64,000 nucleotides of DNA from assembly GCA_963765135.1 (NCBI GenBank), contig CAVXUX010000008.1:186001-250000 (forward strand). The letters run 5' to 3'. Below the pieces are notes generated by a model that saw nothing but the letters and a program-made list of their open reading frames with translations, was not told the origin of the DNA and searched no databases. This DNA comes from JACVRW01 sp963765135. GTDB lineage: Bacteria; Actinomycetota; Thermoleophilia; Solirubrobacterales; Thermoleophilaceae. Below, piece after piece: positions 10,456 through 19,450 of this stretch (the first letter of the stretch is position 1; the number at the start of each line of letters is the position of its first letter). The translations under genes and the position numbers were made by a program.

Positions 10456-11279
10456 CTCAGCTCCAGCAGCTCGGGGGTCTGCTCGCGCGAGGCCACCTCG
10501 CGCCCGAGCGAGCCGGCCAGGCCGACCGCCATCTCCACCAGGGCGGCGTTCGACGGCGCCAGCACGCCGCGGCTCAGGTAGGCCACGTCCTCGAGGCCGG
10601 TCCGGATCCCGGGGGCGCCGTGCAGGAGGGCCAGGGCGAGCATGCGCGGGTGATGGCGGCCGATGCAGGTGACGGTCCAGAACGTGCCGGGCGGCAGCGG
10701 GCGGATCATCGCGGCCAGCGCTTCCGGCGAGGCGTCGATCCCGCCGGGCACGCCGAACACCAGGTTGATGCGCAGCGGCGGCGGCAGGATGCCCTCCTCG
10801 AGCCAGCGGATCGCGCTGATCACGTGGCCCACGTCGAAGCACTCGACCTCGAGCGCGATGCCGGCCTGCGTCGCGCGCTCGATGATCCCGCGGCCGGCCG
10901 CCGGGGGCGTGATGAAGGTGTCGTCGCCGAAGTTCATCGAGCCCGACTCCACCCCGGAGATATCCGGCTGAGCCTCGAGGCCGGTCGTGCGCTCCTCGAT
11001 CGTCATCTCGTTGCTGCCGCCGGTGGACACCATCGTGAGCAGCTCGCTGCCGGCCCTGATGCGCTCGATCACGTCCTTGAACAGCTCGGGCCGGCCGCTC
11101 GGCGTGCCGTCGTCCTCGCGCACGTGCAGGTGGACGACGGTCGCCCCCGCCGCGCCTGCCTCGATGCTCGAGTCGGCGATCTCCGCGGTCGTGTACGGGA
11201 TGTTCGGGTTGTTCTCGCGGAACACGTCGGCGCCCGTGACGGCGACCGTGAGCACGACCGGATTGCTGTTCCAGCTCAT
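10452..11279 (-). CDS. kce: BKACE / 3-keto-5-aminohexanoate cleavage enzyme-like protein (DUF849)
   Basis: 275 residues from ATG 11279, which overlaps the preceding stop (ATGA). VVHLHVRE supplies the HxH zinc ligands; GGSNEMT, ESGSMNFGDD, ECFDVGH and GVPGG are family motifs. Known Kce uses acetyl-CoA to split 5-amino-3-oxohexanoate into acetoacetate and 3-aminobutyryl-CoA. The DUF849/BKACE family is broad, but the Kdd-like gene two positions upstream makes Kce the most likely member here. Symbol given on context. Confidence 0.85.
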   Translation of the reverse strand: MSWNSNPVVLTVAVTGADVFRENNPNIPYTTAEIADSSIEAGAAGATVVHLHVREDDGTPSGRPELFKDVIERIRAGSELLTMVSTGGSNEMTIEERTTGLEAQPDISGVESGSMNFGDDTFITPPAAGRGIIERATQAGIALEVECFDVGHVISAIRWLEEGILPPPLRINLVFGVPGGIDASPEALAAMIRPLPPGTFWTVTCIGRHHPRMLALALLHGAPGIRTGLEDVAYLSRGVLAPSNAALVEMAVGLAGSLGREVASREQTPELLELS

Positions 11280-11710
11280 GCGCTGACCCCCTCGAGCGAT
11301 GCCCGCTCCTCGTCGGTGATCGGCCGCGAGCCGCGCCGGGCGGGATCCCACAGCACCAGCCCGAACTCCGCCTCGACCACGACCTCGCCGTCCTCGTCGA
11401 GGATGCGCTCGCTGGTGGTGAGGCTGGAGCGGCCCAGCTCGCGGACGCCGCATTGCACGGTCACGGCCTTGAAGGCGGGGTCGATCTCGCGCCGGAAGTC
11501 GACCGAGCAGCGACCGACCACGTACTCGTCGCGGCGGATCCCGTGCGCCTCCAGCCACGCGTCGCGCCCCTCCTCGAGATAGGTCAGCACGACGGTGTGG
11601 TTCACGTGACCGAGCCCGTCGAGGTCGCGCCAGCGCACCTGCACGCGGTGGCCGTCGTTCGGATGCGCCTCCCCTGCGCGCCCGGCCGAGCCGGCCGCTT
11701 CGGGCCTCAC
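11276..11710 (-). CDS. Hotdog-fold thioesterase-like protein (candidate 3-aminobutyryl-CoA ammonia-lyase or thioesterase)
   Basis: 144 residues from GTG 11710, overlapping the kdd stop (GTGA). QVRWRDLDGLGHVNHTVV is the 4-hydroxybenzoyl-CoA thioesterase-type motif, with Asp29 or Asp31 as the catalytic candidate. In lysine-fermenting bacteria a small hotdog protein, Kal, removes ammonia from 3-aminobutyryl-CoA and lies beside kdd and kce. Position matches Kal, but the motif looks more like a thioesterase, so the role is open. A short extra N-terminus (VRPEAAGSAGRAGEA) may be unstructured. Confidence 0.8.
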   Translation of the reverse strand: MRPEAAGSAGRAGEAHPNDGHRVQVRWRDLDGLGHVNHTVVLTYLEEGRDAWLEAHGIRRDEYVVGRCSVDFRREIDPAFKAVTVQCGVRELGRSSLTTSERILDEDGEVVVEAEFGLVLWDPARRGSRPITDEERASLEGVSA

Positions 11711-12735
11711 CCGAGCGCCTCCCGGAGCGCGGGCGTGCGCCGCACCAGGTCGAGCGCGTAGGCGCCGACGTCCGGCGTGAAGCCGTTGCCGACCAGCATG
11801 CGGACGTTCGACGCCATGCCGTCCGCGGTCAGCGCGGCGGTCGAGAAGTTGGTCGCCATCGAGAAGAACAGGACGGTGCCGGAGTCGGCGGTGAGCAGGA
11901 TCGCGGTCGGCTCGCAGCCGCTGGCGTTCACGACCACCACGGTCAGGTCGGCCGGCGGGGCGCCCGCCGCTCGCAGCGCCTCGACAGCACTGAGCGGGTC
12001 GCGCAGGTCGGCGGTCACCCCGATGTCGCACAGCCCCAGCTCGAGAACCCGGGCGATCGCCGCCGAGTCCACGTCCGCCGCGACGACCGTGCCGCCGGCC
12101 ATCGCGTCGCGCGCCGCCGCCATCGCCAGCTTGCCGGCGTGGCCGGCGCCGAGCACGCACACGGTGCCGGTGTCCGGCGCCAGCGTGCGCGTCAGCGAGC
12201 CGGCGCCGTAGACGTCGTAGACCTCCAGCACGGTCTCGAGAGGCAGGTCCTCGGGCACCGGGCCCCAGGCCGAGCGGTCGCAGACGTAGGCGGTGCCGGT
12301 GACCTCGACCTGGGGGTGATCGGGGTCGAGCCGGGTCACCTCCTCGAGGCGCAGCGGGGTGAGCGTGAGCGAGGCGAGCGTCACGATCCGCTGCCCGCCC
12401 TGCGGCGGGGAGCCGTAGCGCTCGCCGACCTCCGTGACCGTGCCGAGCGCCACGCCGCCCGAGTCGGTCTCGGGGTTGTGCATCTTGCCGCGCGACCGCA
12501 CGATCTCGAGGATCCGTTCGGCCATGCGCCCAGGATCGGCGTCCGAGCGCTCGCGGATGTTGCGAAAGGACGTCGAGTCCAGGCAGAGTCGCTCGACCGC
12601 CACCTCGAACTCGTAGGGCCGCACCGGCCCGGAGGCGTCCAGGCGCTCGGCCGGCTGCGGCAGCGCGCCCGCGGGAGCGAGCACGCGGTCGGCGCCGAGC
12701 TGCTGTGCCATGTCGACAGGTGAGTCCGTCTTCAT
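11707..12735 (-). CDS. kdd: L-erythro-3,5-diaminohexanoate dehydrogenase
   Basis: 342 residues from ATG 12735. The N-terminal half contains RIRERSDADPGRMAERI-like sequence and KMHNPETDSGGVALG. A Rossmann fold follows with VCVLGAGHAGKLAMAAARDA, then VVVNASGCEPTAILLT and FFSMATNFSTAAL. This matches the Kdd family, which oxidises 3,5-diaminohexanoate to 5-amino-3-oxohexanoate with NAD(P)+. It is first in an 11-gene operon and directly upstream of the hotdog and kce genes. No lysine aminomutase (KamA, KamDE) is in the window, so the supply of substrate is unresolved. Confidence 0.88.
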   Translation of the reverse strand: MKTDSPVDMAQQLGADRVLAPAGALPQPAERLDASGPVRPYEFEVAVERLCLDSTSFRNIRERSDADPGRMAERILEIVRSRGKMHNPETDSGGVALGTVTEVGERYGSPPQGGQRIVTLASLTLTPLRLEEVTRLDPDHPQVEVTGTAYVCDRSAWGPVPEDLPLETVLEVYDVYGAGSLTRTLAPDTGTVCVLGAGHAGKLAMAAARDAMAGGTVVAADVDSAAIARVLELGLCDIGVTADLRDPLSAVEALRAAGAPPADLTVVVVNASGCEPTAILLTADSGTVLFFSMATNFSTAALTADGMASNVRMLVGNGFTPDVGAYALDLVRRTPALREALG

Positions 12736-12736
12736 G

Positions 12737-12803
12737 AACGCTCGTTAAGGAGCCTAAAGCGCTGTGGAACGGCGAAGTCAAGGCCTGAGAACGAGCGATC
12801 GTT
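12737..12803 (-). promoter_or_regulatory. Promoter and two palindromic operators of the kdd operon
   Basis: On the minus strand TTGACT (12781-12776), a 17-bp spacer and TTTAGG (12758-12753) make a plausible sigma-70-like promoter. Upstream lies AACGA-GCGA-TCGTT (12790-12803), a perfect inverted repeat; AACG-CT-CGTT (12737-12746) falls at the expected start of transcription. Both are followed by TAAGG on the plus strand. The arrangement suggests repression by the operon's own TetR. The second palindrome also abuts the divergent oxidase gene. Confidence 0.65.
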
Positions 12804-12808
12804 AAGGA

Positions 12809-15800
12809 TTGACGAAGTTCTTACGCACGGTGGTGCTGGCGCGTTCGCGCTATCCCCCTTACGTTGAAAGCTTGCACCCTCGCCGCCCCGAAGAGCGCTC
12901 TCGCCCAGCGCTCGCGCTGATCGTCGCTTCGTTCTGCCTCTGCACCGGGGTTGCTCTGGTGGCGCTCCTGGGCGGGCCGGGCTCCGAGCCGGCCCGGGCC
13001 CAGCGAGCGGCGCAGACGCCGTCGGACGTGCTGCCCACGCACGCGCACGCCGGCGACCTGGGCGTGCCCGGCATGAGCGAGCGCGAGCTGCGCGCCTTCG
13101 AGACCGCGGCGCTCGGTCCCGCGCACGCTCGCGAGCACGCTCTGATGCGGCGCGCGATCCGGGAGGAGGAGGCGAACCCCTCCGAGACCGTCTCCGCGGA
13201 GCCCAAGCTCGCGGCGGCGGCGGCGACGTGGCCGAGGACATGGGTGCGCCCGCAGACGTTGGCCAGTGGGAGGCGACCAAGACGCCGTTCCCGATCGTCG
13301 CGATCCACGCGGCGATGCTGCCGACCGGCAAGATCATGTTCTTCTCGTATCCGACCTACCCGAACCGGCCTAACAATGCCGAGGCCTACCTGTGGGACCC
13401 GGCGAACCCCACCGCGCCGGTGGAGCAGGTGAACCCGCCCGGCAAGGCCAACATCTGGTGCGCCGGCCAGACCTTCACGGAGGACGGCGAGCTGGTCGTG
13501 TTCGGCGGCAACCTGGACTACGAACTCGGATCTCAGACCTGGAAGGGCCTGGACAAGGTGTTCACGTTCAACCCGTGGACGAAACAGTGGAAAGAGCAGC
13601 CCAAGATGGCCCACGGGCGCTGGTACCCGACCGGGATACGCATGCCCGACGGCCGCATCCCGATCATCAGCGGGTTGGACGAGTCGGGGCTGCTCGACCC
13701 CAACTCCCACACCAACCAGGACATCGAGCTGTTCACGCCCCCGGCCGCGCTCGGCGGGCTGGGCTCGATCAAGAAGGTCGGCTCGATCGGCACCGGCGAC
13801 GAGACCGAACGGGCGAAGAAGCCGATCGGCCAGCTCTATCCGCGCATGGTCTCGATGGCCTCCGGCCGCACGATCCTGGCAGGGCCCGACAAGGAGACCA
13901 GCTGGTTCATCAACACCGCCGACCCGTTCACGTGGGGCGACCTCCCGAACCTGACCCGCGACCGCACCTGGGGCACGACGGTGCCCCTGCCCTCCGGTCC
14001 GGGCGGGCCGACCAAGCTGCTCGCGCTCGGTGGCACCCAATTCAGTGGTGAGGGCTCGACGACGACGACCGAGCTGTTCGACGAGAACAACCCGGGCGCC
14101 TGGCAGACCCAGACAGGAAAGGACAACCTCTACGGCCGCGGGCACGCCAACACCGTCCTGCTGCCGGACGGGACGATGGTCGAGGTGGGCGGCGGGCGCG
14201 GCAGCCTCGACGGCTTCGAGTCGCCGCTCCACTTCGCCGAGCCCGAGAAGAAGCACGTCGAGCTGTGGAATCCGGCTACGGGGACGTGGGAGCTCGGTCC
14301 CGCGCAGACGGAGTCGCGGGCTTATCACTCGACTGCCCTGCTGCTCCCCGATGGGCGCGTTATGTCCGCGGGGGACGACTACAACGGGGACCCGGGCAAG
14401 ATCGACGCCAACAACGACGCGGACCCGATGGAGGACACGGCCGAGATCTACAAGCCCCCGTACCTGTTCCGCGGCGGCCGTCCGACGATCACGTCGATCG
14501 CCACCTCCCCCGCCACCGTCACCAACCCGACCTCCGGCGCGCCGATCATCGGCTTCAACGGGACCTTCGGCGTCAACACGCCCGATACGAACATCGCCGG
14601 CGCCGCGCTCGCCGCGCCCGGAGCCGTCACGCACGGCGTCGACATGAACCAGCGCCTGCTCGAGCTGGACGTAGTCCAGGGCACCGGCTGCGTGAGCGTC
14701 ACGGCCCCGACCGGCCGCAATGCCGCTCCGCCCGGCTACTACATGCTCTACCTGCTCAACGACCAGGGTGTGCCGTCGGCCGCGAAGTGGGTGAAGCTCG
14801 AGGAAAACGGTCCGCTCGGCGGTTGCGGCACGCCGCCGCCGGCCGATACGGGGCCGCCGAGCGTCGGCCTGGTGACGCCCCAGCCCGGCACCGTGGCGGG
14901 CACGATCGAGGTGAGGGCAACCGCCTCCGACGACCGCGGGGTGGCCGGGGTGCAGTTCAGGCGCGACGGCGTGCTGATCGCCGACGACACCAAGTCGCCT
15001 TACACGACCAACTGGAACACGACCAACGTGCCCGACGGCCAGCACGTCATCACCGCCACCGCCCGGGATACGTCCACGCCGACGCCTAAGACGGCCACCG
15101 CGTCCGTGACGGTCACCACGGAGAACACCGATACCGACGGGCCGTTGGTGGCGATCGCCGCCCCGGCCTCCGGGGCCACCGTCACGGGGGTCGTGAACGT
15201 CACGGCCAACGCCGGCGATCCCAGCGGCATGAGCCAGGTGCAGTTCAAGGTCGACGGCGCGAACATCGGCCCGGCGGACACGTCAGCGCCCTACTCGACC
15301 GAGTGGGGCAGCATCAACGTGCCCAACGGGAGCCACACGCTGACTGCGGTGGCGCGTGACTCGCTCGGCAACGAGCGGGCCTCTTCCCCGGTGACGGTGA
15401 ACGTCGACAACCAGGACGGGACGCCGGTCAATCCGCTGCCGCCCAAGAAGACGCCGCCGACCGAGACGCCGCCGGGCGGCAACCCGCCGGGCGGCACTCC
15501 GCCGGGCGGCAATCCACCTGCGAACGAGGTCGCCCCTGCGCTGAGCCGGCTGAAGCTGTCGCAGGCGACGTTCCGCAAGGGCAAGTCGACGACGATCAGC
15601 TTCCGGCTCAGCGAGGCGGCCAAGGTTGCGCTCTCGTTCGAGCGCAAGCTGGACGGGCGGCGAGTGCGTGGGCGTTGTGTGAAGCCGGCCAAGGGCGCGC
15701 GGCCCAACTGCACGCGCTACTCGAAGCTGAAGACGGTCCTCACCGTCCAGGGCAAGGCGGGCACGAACAGCCTGGTGTTCCGCGGGCGCCTGTCGCGCTC

Positions 15801-15957
15801 GAAGGTCCTCGCGGTCGGGCGCTACCGGATGACGCTGGTGGCCACGGACGCCACCGGCAAGAAGTCGACCGCCCGCCAGGTCGGCTTCCGGATGCTGGAC
15901 AGCGTCCCCGCGGCGCAGGCGCGGGCGGTCCGCGCCGTCGTGCTCGGCTGGCTTTAG
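12809..15957 (+). CDS. Secreted galactose oxidase-like copper-radical oxidase with kelch, DUF1929, two Ig-like domains and an actinobacterial C-terminal domain; one frameshift
   Basis: The 5' part (TTG 12809 or TTG 12872) encodes a membrane/signal segment; one base is gained or lost in a GCG run near 13215, and the main frame resumes at 13228. Numbered from 13228, Cys78 in WCAG and Tyr133 in RWYPT match the thioether pair, Tyr366-His367 (RAYHS) and His469 (VTHGVDMNQR) match the copper ligands. A DUF1929 E-set follows, then two Ig-like repeats, a PPGGNPPGGTPPGG linker and a C-terminal domain with RCVKPAKGARPNC. Substrate may be a sugar, alcohol or aldehyde; the enzyme would release H2O2 outside the cell. 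Confidence 0.88.
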
Positions 15958-15975
15958 GCTGCCGGCACGGACACG

Positions 15976-16972
15976 CTGCCCTACAGCTGGTATGTCGACA
16001 CAGAGGTGCTCGCGCGCGAGCGGGAGCTGCTTTTCGCGCACGCCTGGCAATACGCGGGGCACGTCGGGCAGCTCGCCGAGCCGGGGTCCTACTTCACCCT
16101 GCGGGTGGGCGACGTGCCGCTGGTGGTCGTGCGGGACCGCAAGGGGGAGCTGCGCGCGTTCGTGAACGTCTGCCGGCATCGCGGGGCCGAGGTGGTGTTA
16201 GGTGAGGGACGCTGCACGACGCTCCAGTGCCACTACCACGCCTGGACCTATGGCCTCGACGGGGAGCTGCGGGCGGCGCCGCGCGCCGGTGACGAGCTCG
16301 ACCGCTCCGAGCTGGGCCTGCGCCCGGCTCAGGTGGACAGCTGGGGTCCGTTCCTATTCGTCAACGCCGACTCCGAGGCGCCGCCGCTAGCCGAGACGCT
16401 CGGCGAGTTGCCCGAGCTGGTGCGCCGCCGGCGGCGTCGACGTGGACGCGCTCGTCTTCCACTCGCGCGCGCCCTACTCGCTGGCGGCCAACTGGAAGGT
16501 CGCCGTCGAGAACTACCTCGAGTGCTACCACTGCGCGGTCGCGCATCCGGGCTTCAGCGAGGTGGTTGACGTTGCGCCCGACGCCTACAGGCTCGAGCGC
16601 CATCCCACGTTCGCCAGCCAGCACGTCCGCACGCGCAGCGGCGAGGCCGAGGGCCAGTTCCACATGATCTGGCCGAGCACCAAGGTCAACATGTGGCCCG
16701 GGACGCCCAACCTGTCGATCGGGCCGCTCACGCCGGCGGAGCCGGCCCGGACGGACGGGTTCCTTGACTACTTCTTCACCGCCGACCCTGACCCGGCCTG
16801 GCTCGCGGACTTCATGGAGCTGGACAACCAAGTCGGCGTCGAGGACCGCGCGCTCGTCGAGTCCGTCCAGCGCGGCATTCGCTCGGGGGCGTTCGAGCGG
16901 GGCCGGTTGATGCTGCCGAGCGAGGAGCTGATCGCGGAGTTTCAGCGTTGGGTCACGGCTGGCCTCGCCTGA
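15976..16972 (+). CDS. Rieske non-heme iron oxygenase, alpha subunit; one frameshift
   Basis: CTG 15976 gives LPYSWYVDTEVLAREREL, which resembles the family N-terminus; GTG 16006 would drop conserved residues, and no clear RBS exists. CRH (66-68) and CHYH (85-88) bind the 2Fe-2S cluster. An extra C near 16430 shifts the frame. The catalytic domain then has ENYLECYHCAVAHPGF, the E/D-x2-H-x4-H mononuclear iron motif. Such enzymes hydroxylate or demethylate small molecules. No reductase or ferredoxin is adjacent. Its stop overlaps the next gene's CTG. Confidence 0.85.
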
Positions 16973-18019
16973 GCACGCCGGTCGTCTGGACGGATCTGCA
17001 CCGGCTGCACGAGCCGGGCGGCGAGGTCTGGGTGGGTGTCCGCACGCCGGGCACGGAGGTGCCCGAACGCGCTCATCGAATCCGCTACCGCGTCTCCGAT
17101 GCGCCGATCGTGGAGGCTCGCCCGCACTCGGACGAGGCGGTGCTGGCGGTCCACGACCGGGGGCTGCTCGACTACCTCGCCAGAGCGTGGGACGAGTGGG
17201 AGGCGGCCGGCCTGACCCGGGACCCCGGCCAGGACCGGGTGGTGCCGTACATCTTCCCGGTGCCGTCGCTCTTCCCGCCTAGCGTCGGGCCGGCGCTGCC
17301 GGCGGCGGCGAGCGCGCGCGCCGGAAGCTTCGCCTACGACACGATGACGCTGATCGGCCCGGGCACCTGGGAGGCCGCGCGGGCGGCGGTCGACGCGGCG
17401 CTGACGGCCGCGGATCTGGTGCTCGAGGGGGAGCCGGCGGCCTACGCGTGCTGCCGGCCGCCCGGGCACCACGCGACCCGCAGCGCATTCGGCGGCTCGT
17501 GCTACCTGAACAACGCCGCCGCCGCGGCGGCTCGGCTGCGCTCGGGGGTGGGCGGGCCGGTGGCGGTGATCGACATCGACGCCCACCACGGCAACGGGAC
17601 GCAGGCGATCTTCTGGGACGACCCGCTCGTACTGACCGGATCGGTGCACGTGGACCCGGGCGCCGGATGGTTCCCGCACTTCCTGGGGTTCGCCGAGGAG
17701 GCGGGCGGCGGGGCGCAACCGCAACCTGCCGCTGGCGCCCGGCAGCGGCGACGAGGCGTGGCTCGAGGCGGTGCGGTCGCTCGTGGGGTGGGCGCGCGCC
17801 GGCGGCGCGGAGGCGCTGGTGGTGGCGCTCGGAGTGGACGCGGCGGCGGGCGACCCGGAGAGCCCGCTGGAGGTGACGGCGGCCGGCCTCCGAGCGGCCG
17901 GGCGCGAGCTGGGCGCGCTGGGGCTGCCGACCGTGCTGGTGCAGGAGGGCGGGTACGACCTGGAGACGATCGGGGAGCTGGTGCGCGAGGTACTCGTCGG
18001 CGTGGAGGAGGGGCGCTAG
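16969..18019 (+). CDS. Histone deacetylase/acetylpolyamine amidohydrolase family protein; one frameshift
   Basis: The best start is CTG 16969, overlapping the Rieske stop as CTGA. RPPGHHA (His167-His168) is the charge-relay dyad, IDIDAHHGNGT holds zinc ligands Asp204 and His206, and ALGVDAAAGD the third ligand. EGGYD near the C-terminus supplies the usual Tyr. An extra base near 17715 breaks the frame just before GRNRNLPLAPG, a family motif. Bacterial members deacetylate polyamines or other N-acetyl amines. Coupling to an oxygenase suggests joint degradation of one N-acyl compound; that is inference. Confidence 0.87.
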
Positions 18020-18023
18020 CGGC

Positions 18024-18608
18024 CTACGCTGCCAGCGCCCGCAGCACCCTCCGCAGCTCCGCCGACACCGCTCGCTGCATCGCCGGGGGGTCTTCGGAGC
18101 GGGCGATCTTCATCGCCCCCTCGCACATCGCGCCGAACAGCAGGTGCGCCAGCGGCTGGGCCGGGCGGCGCGGCACGCGACCGGCGTCCATCGCGCGCTG
18201 GATGCCCAGCTCGGTCAGCGCCAGGGCGGGCGACTCGATCTCGCGGATCGCCTCCCACCCGAGCACCCCGGGGGCGTCCAGCAGCGTGATGCGCTGCAGG
18301 CCCGGCTCGAGCGAGCTCTCGACGAACGCCAGGCAGCCGGCCTCGAAGGCGTCCCATGGATCCCGCTTGCGCGCGTAGGCCTCGCCGAGGGCCGCGACGA
18401 GCTGCTCCTGCTCGTGCTCGTAGACCGCCCGGAACAGCTCGCGCTTGCCCGCGAAGTGGTGGTAGAGCGCGCCCTTCGTCACGCCGGCGACGCCCGCCAC
18501 CGCGTCCAGGGAGGTCGCCGCGTAGCCGTCGTTCGCGAACAGGTCGCGGGCCGCCGCGACGAGAGCGGCCACGGTCGTCTCCGAGCGCTCGCGCTGCGTG
18601 CGTCTCAC
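18024..18608 (-). CDS. TetR family transcriptional regulator
   Basis: 194 residues from GTG 18608, overlapping the DUF3237 stop (GTGA). The HTH has ARDLFANDGYAATSLDAVAG and GVTKGALYHHFAGK. The ligand domain has LDAPGVLGWEAIREIE, close to the equivalent part of the TetR at 826-1419. It ends four bases from the convergent deacetylase gene. It probably represses its own two-gene operon through the palindrome over the upstream start codon. Confidence 0.92.
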   Translation of the reverse strand: MRRTQRERSETTVAALVAAARDLFANDGYAATSLDAVAGVAGVTKGALYHHFAGKRELFRAVYEHEQEQLVAALGEAYARKRDPWDAFEAGCLAFVESSLEPGLQRITLLDAPGVLGWEAIREIESPALALTELGIQRAMDAGRVPRRPAQPLAHLLFGAMCEGAMKIARSEDPPAMQRAVSAELRRVLRALAA

Positions 18609-19057
18609 GCCACCTCGTAGATCTCGTAGTCCACGTGCTGGGGCGCGAGCCCGTTCAGCGCCACCGTCACGATCGAGTTGAGCCAGCCGTACTTCTGCGA
18701 GCCGGTCTCGAATAGCGGGCTGGAGCGCGCGTAGAAGTCGGTCGGCCCGAGCCGCTCGCCGGCCAGCAGTCGCTCGCCGATGCCGTCGCGCAGGTCGATG
18801 CGGCCGGTGTTGGTCACGAAGACGAGCTCGCCGTCGTCGGCCCGGATCGTCGCCCGCACGGACAGGCGCGCGATCTGGTCGGCGCCGACCACTACCCAGT
18901 CGCCGCCGCCCGCGACCAGCTCGCCGTTGAAGCGCTCGCCGGTGACGACTCCCTCCTTGATGACGTAGTTGGCGCGCACGCCGATCCCGGTCGGGATGTA
19001 CTGGATCGGCTCGAAGTCGATCGAGAAGTCGCAGAGGTGGCGCGTCTCGATAGGCAT
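18605..19057 (-). CDS. DUF3237 family protein
   Basis: 150 residues starting at ATG 19057. FSIDFEPIQYIPTGIGVRANYVIKEG, GGGDWVVVGADQIARLSVRATI and RSSPLFETGSQKYGWLN are typical of DUF3237, a small beta-rich family of unknown biochemical role often found near oxygenases and aromatic or steroid genes. It is translated with the TetR gene downstream. The start codon lies within a perfect inverted repeat, so the mRNA may have almost no leader. Confidence 0.88.
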   Translation of the reverse strand: MPIETRHLCDFSIDFEPIQYIPTGIGVRANYVIKEGVVTGERFNGELVAGGGDWVVVGADQIARLSVRATIRADDGELVFVTNTGRIDLRDGIGERLLAGERLGPTDFYARSSPLFETGSQKYGWLNSIVTVALNGLAPQHVDYEIYEVA

Positions 19058-19076
19058 ACCTACCGATGGTATCTTA
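19056..19076 (-). promoter_or_regulatory. Operator and -10 element of the DUF3237-tetR operon
   Basis: ATACC-N7-GGTAT (19056-19072) is a perfect inverted repeat that includes the ATG at 19057; an inner TACC-GAT-GGTA repeat is nested in it. On the minus strand TAAGAT (19076-19071) is a likely -10, placing transcription start about 7 nt before the ATG. Binding of the co-transcribed TetR would block initiation directly. A -35 element is not evident. Confidence 0.6.
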
Positions 19077-19332
19077 GTTCGCCGGCGGCTGAGCTAGCGT
19101 GGCTCGCGCCGCCTCCAGGCGCGCGCGGCCCTCCTCCAACGAGCGCCTCGCCTCGTAGAGCTCGACGTCGCTCGGGTCGTCGCCCGCGAGCAGCTGGTTG
19201 GCCCGGTCGTAGAGGCTCAGCGCCCGCTCGTACTCGTCGCGGGCGCCCTGGCTCAGCGTGTCGCGGTTGGAGGCACTCGCCACCGGGGTGACCCCGAGCA
19301 GCAGCACGAGCACGACGAGGCGCGACCCTCAC
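19074..19332 (-). CDS. Small secreted helical protein of unknown function; one frameshift in the signal peptide
   Basis: GTG 19332 begins MRVA and, after removal of one extra C near 19319, continues LVVLVLLLGVTPVASAS, a classic signal peptide. The mature part of about 65 residues is charged and helical (GARDEYERALSLYDRANQLL, then YEARRSLEEGRARLEAARATL) and may be a short coiled coil. The stop TAA overlaps the -10 of the DUF3237 operon. I do not recognise the family. Confidence 0.6.
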
Positions 19333-19450
19333 GCCGCGAGGGCTACCCGAGTCCGCGCGGGGCCAACCGTGCGGCGTTTGCCACCGACCTGCCCCGGATA
19401 TATCGAACCCGCGGCCAGGAAGGCCGCCGCGTCGTCAAAGGGAGGAAGTA

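Noticed and set aside
12859..15045. A 728-codon open frame on the minus strand
   Set aside because: Antisense to the copper-radical oxidase, whose motifs are unmistakable.
15437..15530. CRISPR-like repeat
   Set aside because: The repeats code for a PPGGNPPGGTPPGG linker in the oxidase; no spacers or cas genes exist in the window.
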